Shown here in pieces: positions 32,872-40,601 of a stretch of DNA of 64,000 bases (positions within the stretch are counted from its first letter, which is position 1; every line of letters begins with the position of its first letter). The position numbers and the translations under genes are program-made. Location of the stretch: assembly GCA_016927475.1 (NCBI GenBank), contig JAFGMO010000083.1, positions 1 through 64,000 of the forward strand, written 5' to 3'. Origin of the DNA: Candidatus Aminicenantota bacterium (lineage in GTDB: Bacteria > Acidobacteriota > Aminicenantia > Aminicenantales > Aminicenantaceae). The notes below the pieces were generated by a model that was given only the letters and a program-made list of their open reading frames with translations, ran no database searches and was not told where the DNA came from.

Positions 32872-34056
32872 ATGGAGAAGACGATTTATTTAGACAGGAT
32901 AGCGGCTACTCCCGTACATTCCGAAGTCCTGAAGTCCATGCTCCCTTATATCAAGGAAAAGTACGGGAATCCTCAGAGCCTTCATTCCTTCGGCCAGGAA
33001 GCCAGAAGCGCCGTGGAGAATGCCAGAGAGAAAACAGCCCGTCTTATCAATGCTGATCCCGATGAGGTCATTCTTACATCAAGTGGTTCAGAGGCCAATA
33101 ATTTTGCGCTTAAAGGATCCGTAGCAGCTAATAGAAAAAAGGGAAGTCATATTGTTCTTTCCTCTATCGAACATCCGTCGCTTCTTCAGCCAGCCAAAAA
33201 TCTTGAAAAAGCGGGACTTTCCGTAACGATGGTTCCCGTCGATAAATGGGGACGCGTTGATCCGGATGATGTCAAGAAAGCTCTAACCGAAAAAACCATT
33301 TTTGTTTCCGTACAAACGGCTTCAAACGAAGTAGGAACCATAGAACCCATTGAAGAAATCGCCCGCATTTGCCGGGAGAAAGAGGTTGTTTTTTTTACCG
33401 ATGCTGTAGCCGCTGTTGGCGCCATTCCTGTTGATGTGAAAAAATCAAATGTTGATGCCCTTTCGCTGGCGGGAAACATGTTTTACGGCCCGAAGGGGAC
33501 GGGAGCTCTTTATATTCGGAAGGGGCTGCGTATTCTACCCTTTATTGAGGGAGGGAATCAGGAAGGCGGACGAAGAGCGGGGACGGAGAATGTGGCGGGA
33601 ATCGTCGGCCTCGGCAAGGCGGCGGAAATCGCGGAGCGGGAGATATCCTTCCGGACAAAACATGTGAAACCTTTACGCGACCACCTTATTCAAGGAATGC
33701 TTCAGAATGTGGAGCATGTCGTTCTGACAGGCCATCCTGAGGAAAGGCTGCCTTACCATGCCAGTTTCTGTGTCGAATTCGTCGAAGGTGAGTCGATGCT
33801 TCTCAATCTGGACATGCAGGGCATTTCTGTATCCAGTGGTTCTGCGTGCGCTTCAAAATCGCTCAAAGCATCCCATGTTCTCCTGGCCATGGGGCTTGAC
33901 CATGCTTTAGCCCAGGGTTCATTGGTATTCAGCCTCATAGACGGCCTGACTGCCGGAGATATCGACCATGTTCTTTCTGTTTTTCCGTCAATCATCGACC
34001 GGCTGAGGAAGATGTCCCCGTTATATACGGAATTTCTTGAGGAGATGAAAAAATGA
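32872..34056 (+). CDS. NifS/IscS-like cysteine desulfurase homologue lacking the PLP lysine
   Basis: The 394-residue protein has the class V aminotransferase fold and IscS-like ends. Retained are His101 (IEHPS), NEVGTIEP, Asp177 and the sulfur-carrying Cys326 in SGSACAS. The PLP-binding lysine is not: the usual HK before the YGPKG loop is Asn202-Met203 (NMFYGPKG). The PLP-contact glutamine after Asp177 is Ala180, and the arginine of the usual RFSLGR is valine. A lysine-free IscS has been reported from Archaeoglobus fulgidus, so this may be a real class and not decay: the reading frame is intact and sits between nfu and iscU. It may scaffold IscU or use PLP/sulfide differently. Confidence 0.85.
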   Translation: MEKTIYLDRIAATPVHSEVLKSMLPYIKEKYGNPQSLHSFGQEARSAVENAREKTARLINADPDEVILTSSGSEANNFALKGSVAANRKKGSHIVLSSIEHPSLLQPAKNLEKAGLSVTMVPVDKWGRVDPDDVKKALTEKTIFVSVQTASNEVGTIEPIEEIARICREKEVVFFTDAVAAVGAIPVDVKKSNVDALSLAGNMFYGPKGTGALYIRKGLRILPFIEGGNQEGGRRAGTENVAGIVGLGKAAEIAEREISFRTKHVKPLRDHLIQGMLQNVEHVVLTGHPEERLPYHASFCVEFVEGESMLLNLDMQGISVSSGSACASKSLKASHVLLAMGLDHALAQGSLVFSLIDGLTAGDIDHVLSVFPSIIDRLRKMSPLYTEFLEEMKK

Positions 34057-34625
34057 TGTACAGTGACAAAGTTATGGAACATTTCCAGAATCCCAAGAAT
34101 GTCGGAGTCATAAAAGATGCGGATGGTGTGGGAAAGGTAGGGAATCCGGTTTGTGGCGACCTGATGACGTTTTATATAAAGGTGGAGGATAATCACCTTG
34201 CCGACATCAAATTCCAGACATTCGGCTGTGGAGCGGCCATCGCCGTTTCCAGCATGGTCAGCGAGATGGCCATGGGAAAATCGCTGGATGAAGCCATGAA
34301 GATCACGAACATGGATGTTGCTGAAGAACTCGGTGGTCTTCCCAAAAACAAACTTCACTGTTCCAACCTGGGAGCTGATGCGCTTCATGCCGCGATCAAA
34401 GATTATCAGAACAAAGAAAGTGCCGGGAAGACGGTGGAACCTGAAAAAAAAGCCGGCCAAGCCGGAAAACTTACATGTCCTTACTGCGATGGTCCCATGG
34501 AAGGGATGGAACAATTCTGCCAAAAATGTCAGCTCGATCTGGAGAAATGTCCGGAATGCGGTAAATATTTCAAAAAGGATGACACGACCTGTCCCCACTG
34601 TGGAGCGACAAAAGTCAGGGTTTAA
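34053..34625 (+). CDS. IscU-type scaffold fused to zinc ribbons
   Basis: The 190-residue protein starts within the end of the desulfurase-like gene (ATGATG overlap), showing translational coupling. Residues 1-125 are IscU: the cluster ligands are Cys34 and Asp36 (NPVCGD), Cys59 (FGCGAA) and Cys103 (LHCSNLG). After a lysine/glutamate linker, residues about 145-187 contain four CxxC knuckles (CPYC, CQKC, CPEC, CPHC), enough for two zinc ribbons. The IscU part assembles Fe-S clusters; the ribbon part is not in standard IscU and may dock partners or sense metal. The usual IscU length is about 128 residues. Confidence 0.92.
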   Translation: MMYSDKVMEHFQNPKNVGVIKDADGVGKVGNPVCGDLMTFYIKVEDNHLADIKFQTFGCGAAIAVSSMVSEMAMGKSLDEAMKITNMDVAEELGGLPKNKLHCSNLGADALHAAIKDYQNKESAGKTVEPEKKAGQAGKLTCPYCDGPMEGMEQFCQKCQLDLEKCPECGKYFKKDDTTCPHCGATKVRV

Positions 34626-34663
34626 AGTTTTTTCAAGGAGATATTCCATTCAGGATCAAAAAA

Positions 34664-34933
34664 ATGCTGCGTATCGATGTTATAGACCGGAAAAACAGCG
34701 AGCGGATTTTGCACTTGGAAGGAAAGATTTCGGGATGCTGGGTGCTTGAGCTCAAAAATCTTATCTCTGAAAGCCTTCGCATGAAAAAAAGGATTATCCT
34801 GGATTTTTCCGGCGTGAATTTTCTGGATGAAGAAGCCATGCGTATGCTCAAACAGTTTGCGAACAAAGGTTTGGAAATGAGAAACGGCTCGCTTTTTATC
34901 CAGGCGCTTTTAGGGGCGAAGAAAGAAGCCTAA
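34664..34933 (+). CDS. STAS-domain protein
   Basis: The 89-residue protein resembles anti-sigma-factor antagonists (SpoIIAA-like STAS fold): an HLEGKISG strand, helix 1, IILDFSGVNFLDEEAMRML with the switch loop, and a closing strand-helix. The phosphorylatable serine/threonine usual in the DxSG..x.(S/T) loop is not obvious (LDEEA), so control may not be by phosphorylation. No anti-sigma kinase or phosphatase gene is adjacent. It is placed between iscU and nadA with small gaps, probably on the same transcript; the role there is unknown. Confidence 0.75.
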   Translation: MLRIDVIDRKNSERILHLEGKISGCWVLELKNLISESLRMKKRIILDFSGVNFLDEEAMRMLKQFANKGLEMRNGSLFIQALLGAKKEA

Positions 34934-34934
34934 A

Positions 34935-35840
34935 GTGAAAAAAGAAGAAATAAGGGACAGGATAAAGGTCTTGAAAAAAGAAAAGGATGTTATTATCCTG
35001 GCTCACAATTATCAGATCGAAGAGGTGCAGGATACGGCCGATTTCCTGGGGGATTCACTAGGTCTGAGTATCGAAGCCTCAAAAGTGAAAGAAAAAGTCA
35101 TTCTTTTTTGCGGGGTTCATTTTATGGCTGAGACGGCGGCCATTCTGGCTCCTGACAAAACGGTTCTGACTCCGGATCCAGGCGCAGGCTGCCCCATGGC
35201 GGATATGATCACCGGAAAAGAAATGCGAGAATGGAAAGAGGCGAATCCCGGATTGGAAGCTGTCTGTTATGTCAATACTACGGCGGAGGTCAAGGCGGAA
35301 TGCGACATATGCTGTACCTCGTCCAATGCCCTGGAAGTGGTTGAATCGCTGAAAGGGGACAAGGTTCTCTTTGCACCGGACAAAAACCTGGCCGCTTATG
35401 TCGCCCGGCATAGTTCCAAAAAAATAATACCCTGGGACGGATACTGTTATGTGCATAACAATATCCTTCCCAGGCATATTCAAGAAGAGAAAAGACTGCA
35501 TCCCGCAGCAGAGGTTTGGGTCCATCCTGAATGTCGGCCTGAAGTCATCGAGCTGGCGGACAAGGTATTTTCCACGGGAGGGATGGTCAAAGAAGCCCAA
35601 AAAACGGAAAAGAAAGAAGCTATTATAGGGACCGAAATTGACATGATCACTCGGCTTAAGAGAGTCAATCCTGCCATTTCCTACTATCCCGCAAAATCAA
35701 ACGCCGTCTGCTCAAATATGAAGAAGATAAACATGGCAAAAATCCTACGGTCCCTCGAAAATATGGTTTTTGAGGTTAAAGTACCCGGAGAAATCGCCCA
35801 AAGGGCAAAAAAAGCCATTGAAAGAATGATAGCCGTTTAA
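34935..35840 (+). CDS. nadA: Quinolinate synthase A
   Basis: The 301-residue [4Fe-4S] enzyme condenses iminoaspartate and dihydroxyacetone phosphate to quinolinate for NAD synthesis. Three pseudo-repeated domains are visible; probable cluster-ligand cysteines are in GAGCPMAD, HPEC and CSNM, with LAHNYQ near the N-terminus and VNTTAEVKA in the middle. The start is GTG one base after the STAS stop. No nadB or nadC is in the window. Its position at the end of an Fe-S assembly operon fits its oxygen-sensitive cluster. Confidence 0.95.
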   Translation: MKKEEIRDRIKVLKKEKDVIILAHNYQIEEVQDTADFLGDSLGLSIEASKVKEKVILFCGVHFMAETAAILAPDKTVLTPDPGAGCPMADMITGKEMREWKEANPGLEAVCYVNTTAEVKAECDICCTSSNALEVVESLKGDKVLFAPDKNLAAYVARHSSKKIIPWDGYCYVHNNILPRHIQEEKRLHPAAEVWVHPECRPEVIELADKVFSTGGMVKEAQKTEKKEAIIGTEIDMITRLKRVNPAISYYPAKSNAVCSNMKKINMAKILRSLENMVFEVKVPGEIAQRAKKAIERMIAV

Positions 35841-35850
35841 GGAGAAAAAA

Positions 35851-36354
35851 ATGGAAAAAAAATGCGAGAAAAATCTGAAAGACGCTTTCGCAGGTGAGAG
35901 CCAGGCACATATGAAATACCTGGCTTTTTCCTCTAAGGCGGACCAGGAAGGATATAAAAATGTGGCCCGGCTCTTCAAAGCCAATTCTTTTGCTGAACAG
36001 GTTCATGCCGTAAACCATCTGAGGACGTTGTCCGGCATTCAAAAGACAGAAGAAAACCTGAGCGAAGCCATAGAAGGAGAGAATTACGAAGTAGAGAAGA
36101 TGTATCCCGAATTCATTGAGGATGCTCAAAAGGCTGGGGAGAAAGGGGCGGAAAGAACAACCAGTTGGGCTCTCGCCGCAGAAAAAGTTCATGCCGAACT
36201 CTACAAGACTGCCCGGGATAAGGTTTTAAAGAGAGAGGATCTGGATGATACACCCATTCATGTCTGCCAGGTTTGCGGTTATACGGTTCAAGCGGAAGCC
36301 CCGGAAAGGTGTCCCATCTGCAATTCCCCACGTGAAAAGTTTACGGCTTTCTGA
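35851..36354 (+). CDS. rbr: Rubrerythrin
   Basis: The 167-residue peroxide-reducing protein has an N-terminal diiron four-helix domain (AGESQAHMKY, AEQVHAVNH, EGENYEVEKMY and AAEKVHAELY provide the Glu/His ligands) and a C-terminal rubredoxin-like centre with CQVCG and CPICN. Usual length is 165-190. It lies ten bases after nadA with a GGAG site, so it probably shares the transcript and protects the oxygen-labile Fe-S clusters made by the same operon. The free-standing rubredoxin and its reductase (23342-24724) are plausible electron donors. Confidence 0.95.
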   Translation: MEKKCEKNLKDAFAGESQAHMKYLAFSSKADQEGYKNVARLFKANSFAEQVHAVNHLRTLSGIQKTEENLSEAIEGENYEVEKMYPEFIEDAQKAGEKGAERTTSWALAAEKVHAELYKTARDKVLKREDLDDTPIHVCQVCGYTVQAEAPERCPICNSPREKFTAF

Positions 36355-36493
36355 TATGGTTTATTCTAGAATCGTGGATTTTAGCCTCGTAATTGTTCCA
36401 GGAAGTAGGTGTGCCCTGTGAATTTGTTCAGGTTGTCATGACCTATTATTCGACTACCTTTCCTGCGGGAAATAAATGCTGTGAGGTGAGATC

Positions 36494-37606
36494 ATGAGGC
36501 ATTCATGGAAGATAGGCCGTATTTTCGGCATTGATATATTCGTCGATTCCAGCTGGTTTCTTATTTTTATTCTGTTCACCTGGATGCTGGGCAGCCAGTA
36601 TTTTCCCCAGTATAAAGGCTGGCCTGCTGTTCTTTACTGGATGATGGGAGCTTTTACCAGCTTGATGGTGTTTGCCTCGGTCCTCATTCACGAGTTAGCC
36701 CATTCCCTGGTAGCCATTAAGCATGGAGAAAAAGTCAAGAACATCACGCTTTTTATTCTGGGTGGTGTGGCCCAGATCAGCGAAGAACCTAAAGAACCCG
36801 TAGAAGAATTTGTCATGGCCGTCGTCGGTCCCCTGGCGAGTTTTGCCATCGGAGGGATTCTTTTTCTGGTCTCTCTTCTTTTGGCGCCCCTTAGCCGGCC
36901 TTTTGGAGCCGCCTTTTTTTATCTGGCCATTATCAATGTGGTTCTAGCATTTTTCAACCTGCTGCCCGGTTTTCCCATGGATGGGGGCCGCGTGCTGCGT
37001 TCCATCATCTGGAGGATAACCGGTAACATACAGAAAGCCACCCGTGTGGCTTCCCTTGTTGGGCAGGGATTTGCCTTTTTTTTCGTCTTTATCGGCGTGC
37101 TTCGCATCTTGAGCGGCGACTTGACAGGAGTTTGGCTGATCTTTATTGCCTGGTTTCTCAACAGCGCGGCGGCGCGAAGCTACTCCCAGGTTAAAGCGGC
37201 CGGTATCCTTGAGGGTGTCAAAGCCTCCGATTTGATGACCCGTGATTTTGAAACCATCCCCGGTACCATTTCCATTCGGGCGCTGGTCGAGGATCATATT
37301 CTTAAAGAAAAAGAACGGATCTTCCTGGTTGAAGGGGAAGGACGATTGGAAGGTTTTGTCTGCCTGGAAGACGTCAAACGGGTTCCAAGAGACGATTGGG
37401 ATGTCACACCAGTAAGAGCCATTTTGACGCCAAAAGAAAAGCTTGACTCTGTTTCGCCGAATGCCGCGGGTAACAGTATTATGAGTAAAATGGCTTCCGG
37501 GAATGTGCGCCTTGTTCCCGTCATGGAGGGAGAAAAACTAATCGGCATTGTCTGTCACAGCGACATCCTCAAGTACATCCAGCTTCGCAGCGACCTTAAA
37601 ATATGA
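36494..37606 (+). CDS. Site-2 protease family zinc metalloprotease with CBS domains
   Basis: The 370-residue membrane protein has about six hydrophobic segments in residues 1-220. The intramembrane zinc motif HELAH is at residues 66-70 and the third-ligand motif NLLPGFPMDGGRVLR at about 155-170. Residues 235-365 form a CBS pair, which binds adenine nucleotides in this subgroup. The group is the SpoIVFB/Rip3-like S2P family, which cleaves membrane-bound regulators such as anti-sigma factors. No substrate is adjacent; the anti-sigma-like protein encoded at 51976-52782 is a possible but distant candidate. Confidence 0.92.
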   Translation: MRHSWKIGRIFGIDIFVDSSWFLIFILFTWMLGSQYFPQYKGWPAVLYWMMGAFTSLMVFASVLIHELAHSLVAIKHGEKVKNITLFILGGVAQISEEPKEPVEEFVMAVVGPLASFAIGGILFLVSLLLAPLSRPFGAAFFYLAIINVVLAFFNLLPGFPMDGGRVLRSIIWRITGNIQKATRVASLVGQGFAFFFVFIGVLRILSGDLTGVWLIFIAWFLNSAAARSYSQVKAAGILEGVKASDLMTRDFETIPGTISIRALVEDHILKEKERIFLVEGEGRLEGFVCLEDVKRVPRDDWDVTPVRAILTPKEKLDSVSPNAAGNSIMSKMASGNVRLVPVMEGEKLIGIVCHSDILKYIQLRSDLKI

Positions 37607-37753
37607 AAACCTGAATATTCCCCAGCCGGTGGGTTTTACCGCTCAGGCGTTATGATTGAGATGAGCCGCTGGAAACAGGACCGGATTAAAGCGGTTTTCA
37701 TATTTTAGGACAAACTCAACTGTTGACGTGAGTTGTGGTATGATATTCATCTC

Positions 37754-38413
37754 ATGAAGGACAAACCGGAACAGCGCGTCAAGGAGATCATCGGCATCCT
37801 TCGGCGGACATATCCCCGAAGCCGGACGGCCCTAAGATTTGATAACCCATTACAGCTCCTGGTGGCGACCATCCTTTCGGCCCAGTGTACCGACGAACAG
37901 GTGAACAAGATAACACCTTCTCTTTTTGTGAAATATCCGTATGCTGCCGCTTTTGCCGAAGCCGTCCCCGGGGTGCTCGAGGAAGAAATAAAATCAACCG
38001 GTTTTTTTCGCAACAAAACAAAAAGCATCATCGGAGCCGCCCGCAAGATTGTTTCTGATTTTGGGGGGAGTGTGCCGGATAACATGACGGACCTGATAAC
38101 ACTTCCGGGTGTCGCCCGTAAAACGGCCAATATTGTCCTCTCCAGCGCATATGGCAAGGCGGAAGGGATCGCCGTCGATACTCATGTAAAACGTTTGTCC
38201 GGCAGATTGGGATTGAGCGGTGAAAAAAACCCGGACAAAATCGAAAAGGACCTTTTGTCCCTTGTCCCCAAAGAAGATTGGCTGGATTTTAACTACTTGC
38301 TTGTCAATCACGGCCGGGCGGTTTGTCAGGCGAAAAAACCGAACTGTCCGGAATGCGGGCTTAACAAGCTTTGCCCGTCGGCTGCTGTGTTCTTTCCCGG
38401 GGAGCAATCCTAG
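37754..38413 (+). CDS. nth: Endonuclease III
   Basis: This 219-residue DNA glycosylase/lyase acts on oxidised pyrimidines. The helix-hairpin-helix LPGVARKTANIVL, the catalytic lysine just before it in the usual position, VDTHVKRLSGRLG with the catalytic aspartate and the C-terminal [4Fe-4S] loop C-x6-C-x2-C-x5-C are all present. I prefer ATG 37754 over an upstream TTG. There is no ribosome site, but an extended -10 (TGGTATGAT) ends ten bases before the ATG, so the message may be leaderless, like that of mutM. Confidence 0.94.
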   Translation: MKDKPEQRVKEIIGILRRTYPRSRTALRFDNPLQLLVATILSAQCTDEQVNKITPSLFVKYPYAAAFAEAVPGVLEEEIKSTGFFRNKTKSIIGAARKIVSDFGGSVPDNMTDLITLPGVARKTANIVLSSAYGKAEGIAVDTHVKRLSGRLGLSGEKNPDKIEKDLLSLVPKEDWLDFNYLLVNHGRAVCQAKKPNCPECGLNKLCPSAAVFFPGEQS

Positions 38414-38449
38414 CCGGAAATAACCGGAGGAAAAGGAAGGAATTTAATC

Positions 38450-38857
38450 ATGCGTATCCATCATATGGGATTTTTCACTCCAAAACTGGAAGTTTTTGTG
38501 AAGTTTTATACATCCAAACTGGAATTCAGCGCGGGAGAGGTTGTTTCCCTTCCAAAAAAGCTCATGAACGAGCTTTTCGGCCTCCGGGATTCCTGCCGGA
38601 TGGTCAAGCTCTCAAGGGAAGACATAATCCTGGAAGTGTTTGAACCGGAAAATACGAGTGTGATGGTACCTTCCGGCCTTCACACCGGCTGCAATCATTG
38701 GGGATTGGCTGTTCCGGATAAAGCCGAGTTCATCCAGGGGCTCAAAAAAGAGGGGATTCCCATTATCGAGTTTAACAAAAACGGAAAAATCCTTTGTTTT
38801 GTTCGGGATCCTGACGGAAATTCCATCGAAATTTCTGATGCGGGAAGAAAAAAATGA
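38450..38857 (+). CDS. Glyoxalase/VOC-fold protein
   Basis: The 135-residue protein has the paired beta-alpha-beta-beta-beta units of the vicinal oxygen chelate superfamily: HHMGFFTPKLEVFVKFYTSKLEF at the start (metal-ligand histidine), NHWGLAVPD in the second half, and the closing signature FVRDPDGNSIEI with the acidic metal ligand. It could be a lactoylglutathione-lyase-like, epimerase or resistance enzyme; substrate not predictable. GGAAGGA precedes its ATG and it overlaps the radical SAM gene by four bases. Confidence 0.82.
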   Translation: MRIHHMGFFTPKLEVFVKFYTSKLEFSAGEVVSLPKKLMNELFGLRDSCRMVKLSREDIILEVFEPENTSVMVPSGLHTGCNHWGLAVPDKAEFIQGLKKEGIPIIEFNKNGKILCFVRDPDGNSIEISDAGRKK

Positions 38858-39879
38858 GAAAGGAAGCTTATCTCTACAAGCAGGAAGAGGGAACGGATGT
38901 TTCCTGCTTCCTCTGCAGCCACCGCTGCCGTGTGGCCGAGTCGAAATTCGGTGTTTGCGGTGTCAGACAGAACCGGGGAGGGAAACTTTACACTCATGTT
39001 TATGGAGCCGCCATTGCTGCCCACGTCGATCCCATCGAAAAAAAACCGCTTTACCATTTCCTTCCGGGTTCGATATCCATGTCCATCGCCACCATTGGCT
39101 GCAATTTTCACTGTCCCTTCTGTCAGAACTGGCAAATTTCCCAAACCCGGGTGGAAAAAGGGGAAATCGAAGGGAAAAAATTTCCGCCACAGGACGTGGT
39201 CGCCGCAGCCAAAAAATACGACTGCCGGAGTATTTCTTACACCTACACGGAACCGACGATCTTTTTTGAATATGCCTATGATACGGCAAAAATAGCCCGG
39301 GCTGAGGGATTGGCCAATGTTTTTGTCACAAACGGCTACATGACGGCGGAGGCTCTGCGCATGATAAAACCTTATCTCGATGCGTGTAACGTTGACCTGA
39401 AGGCATTCCGGGAAACATTTTACAAAAAGATGTGCGGGGCCAAACTTCAGCCGGTCTGCGACTCCATTCGTTTGATGAAAGAGCTGGGGATTTGGGTTGA
39501 AGTGACGACCCTGGTCGTACCAGGACAGAATGACAGCGACGGGGAACTCCGGGATATCGCCCGTTTCATCGCCGGGACTGGTAAAGATGTTCCCTGGCAT
39601 ATCAGCCGATATCACCCGGATTATGAATTCGACGGGGCGCCGCCTACCCCGATAAAAACACTGCGCAGGGCCTACGGTATAGGTAAAGAGGAGGGATTGA
39701 ATTTTGTCTACATCGGCAATGTTGTTGGGGAATCCGAAAACACTCTCTGCCCTTCCTGCGGCAAAACCGTCATCAGAAGGGGTGGATTTTCCGTTTCCGG
39801 TCTTTTTCTCAAGGACTCTTCCTGTCCTGAATGCGGGGCAAAAATTCCGGGCGTTTTTTTATTTAGACTTTATAAATAA
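38854..39879 (+). CDS. AmmeMemoRadiSam-type radical SAM protein (AmrS-like)
   Basis: The 341-residue protein has an N-terminal cysteine pair region (CFLC...C...CGVRQN), the radical SAM motif CxxxCxxC in GCNFHCPFCQN, YTEPTIFFEY in the middle and two C-terminal CxxC knuckles (CPSCG, CPECG) that could bind zinc. It belongs to the pyruvate-formate-lyase-activase-like AmmeMemoRadiSam group. The companion AMMECR1 and MEMO genes are not in the window. Function of the group is not established. It is coupled to the VOC gene (ATGA overlap), an unexplained link. Confidence 0.88.
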   Translation: MRKEAYLYKQEEGTDVSCFLCSHRCRVAESKFGVCGVRQNRGGKLYTHVYGAAIAAHVDPIEKKPLYHFLPGSISMSIATIGCNFHCPFCQNWQISQTRVEKGEIEGKKFPPQDVVAAAKKYDCRSISYTYTEPTIFFEYAYDTAKIARAEGLANVFVTNGYMTAEALRMIKPYLDACNVDLKAFRETFYKKMCGAKLQPVCDSIRLMKELGIWVEVTTLVVPGQNDSDGELRDIARFIAGTGKDVPWHISRYHPDYEFDGAPPTPIKTLRRAYGIGKEEGLNFVYIGNVVGESENTLCPSCGKTVIRRGGFSVSGLFLKDSSCPECGAKIPGVFLFRLYK

Positions 39880-39906
39880 AACAGGCTATTAAGAGGAGGC
39901 AAAAGC

Positions 39907-40488
39907 ATGGCGGACAAGAAGTCAAAAATCTGGGCGTCAATAACAGCTTTTATAACGGGATTGGGAATCCTATTTGTATATTTGTTCAACAAAACAGTAC
40001 CGTTGACTGAGGTCTATCTTGACGGAGACCGCAGGTTCCATGCGGTGGCCACATCGATTCTTTTCCTTTTGGCGTTTCTCTTTTTTAGGGCCGGAGGGAA
40101 AAAAACCAGGAAAAAAGGCGCAAGAGTGCTTTTTTATATGCTTGCTGTCGTTTTTCTTTTGGCTTTTCCCGTTTTTGCTTTTTACGCAGAAGCTTCAACT
40201 TACCGTGGGTTCGAGTATGCGCTCGAAACATTGGGTATAGGTTTTTTACCTGCGGCTTTTTTTCTCTTCGGCGCGCTGATTTTGTCGGGAATGCGGGTTT
40301 TCAGCATGATTCTTTTCCTGTTTTTCTCGGTTTTTTGCCTGATTCACCTTGTTTCGTTTTTCCGTATGATCGGCCGTATCGGAAAAGCGTTCAGCTCGGT
40401 CAACACAGGTCATGCCTTAACCGCCGGCATCATAACTCTGCTATTGGGAGTTTTTGCCTATTTTAATTTTCAAAACGCACGAAAATGA
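39907..40488 (+). CDS. Integral membrane protein, unknown
   Basis: The 193-residue protein shows about six hydrophobic segments separated by short basic loops and has no signal peptide cleavage signal or recognisable motif. A perfect AGGAGG precedes its ATG, so good expression is likely. It follows the radical SAM gene at 27 bp and may be co-transcribed. I do not recognise the family. Confidence 0.7.
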   Translation: MADKKSKIWASITAFITGLGILFVYLFNKTVPLTEVYLDGDRRFHAVATSILFLLAFLFFRAGGKKTRKKGARVLFYMLAVVFLLAFPVFAFYAEASTYRGFEYALETLGIGFLPAAFFLFGALILSGMRVFSMILFLFFSVFCLIHLVSFFRMIGRIGKAFSSVNTGHALTAGIITLLLGVFAYFNFQNARK

Positions 40489-40601
40489 AATGATGAATTT
40501 TTACTTTACCCAAAAACAATGGGAAAATTAGGGATCCTTTTTTTTCTTTTATTGCCATGACGGAAGAAACCGCATCTTCAAACTTTTGTGGAGGGATTTT
40601 A

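Noticed and set aside
32872..34056. NifS-like gene as a pseudogene
   Set aside because: The frame is intact, the catalytic cysteine and flanking motifs remain, and the gene is translationally coupled to iscU. Substitution, not decay, is the better reading.
36494..37606. Site-2 protease as the dedicated regulator of the caspase operon
   Set aside because: It is about 15 kb away on the other strand with no shared regulatory sequence; kept only as a distant possibility.
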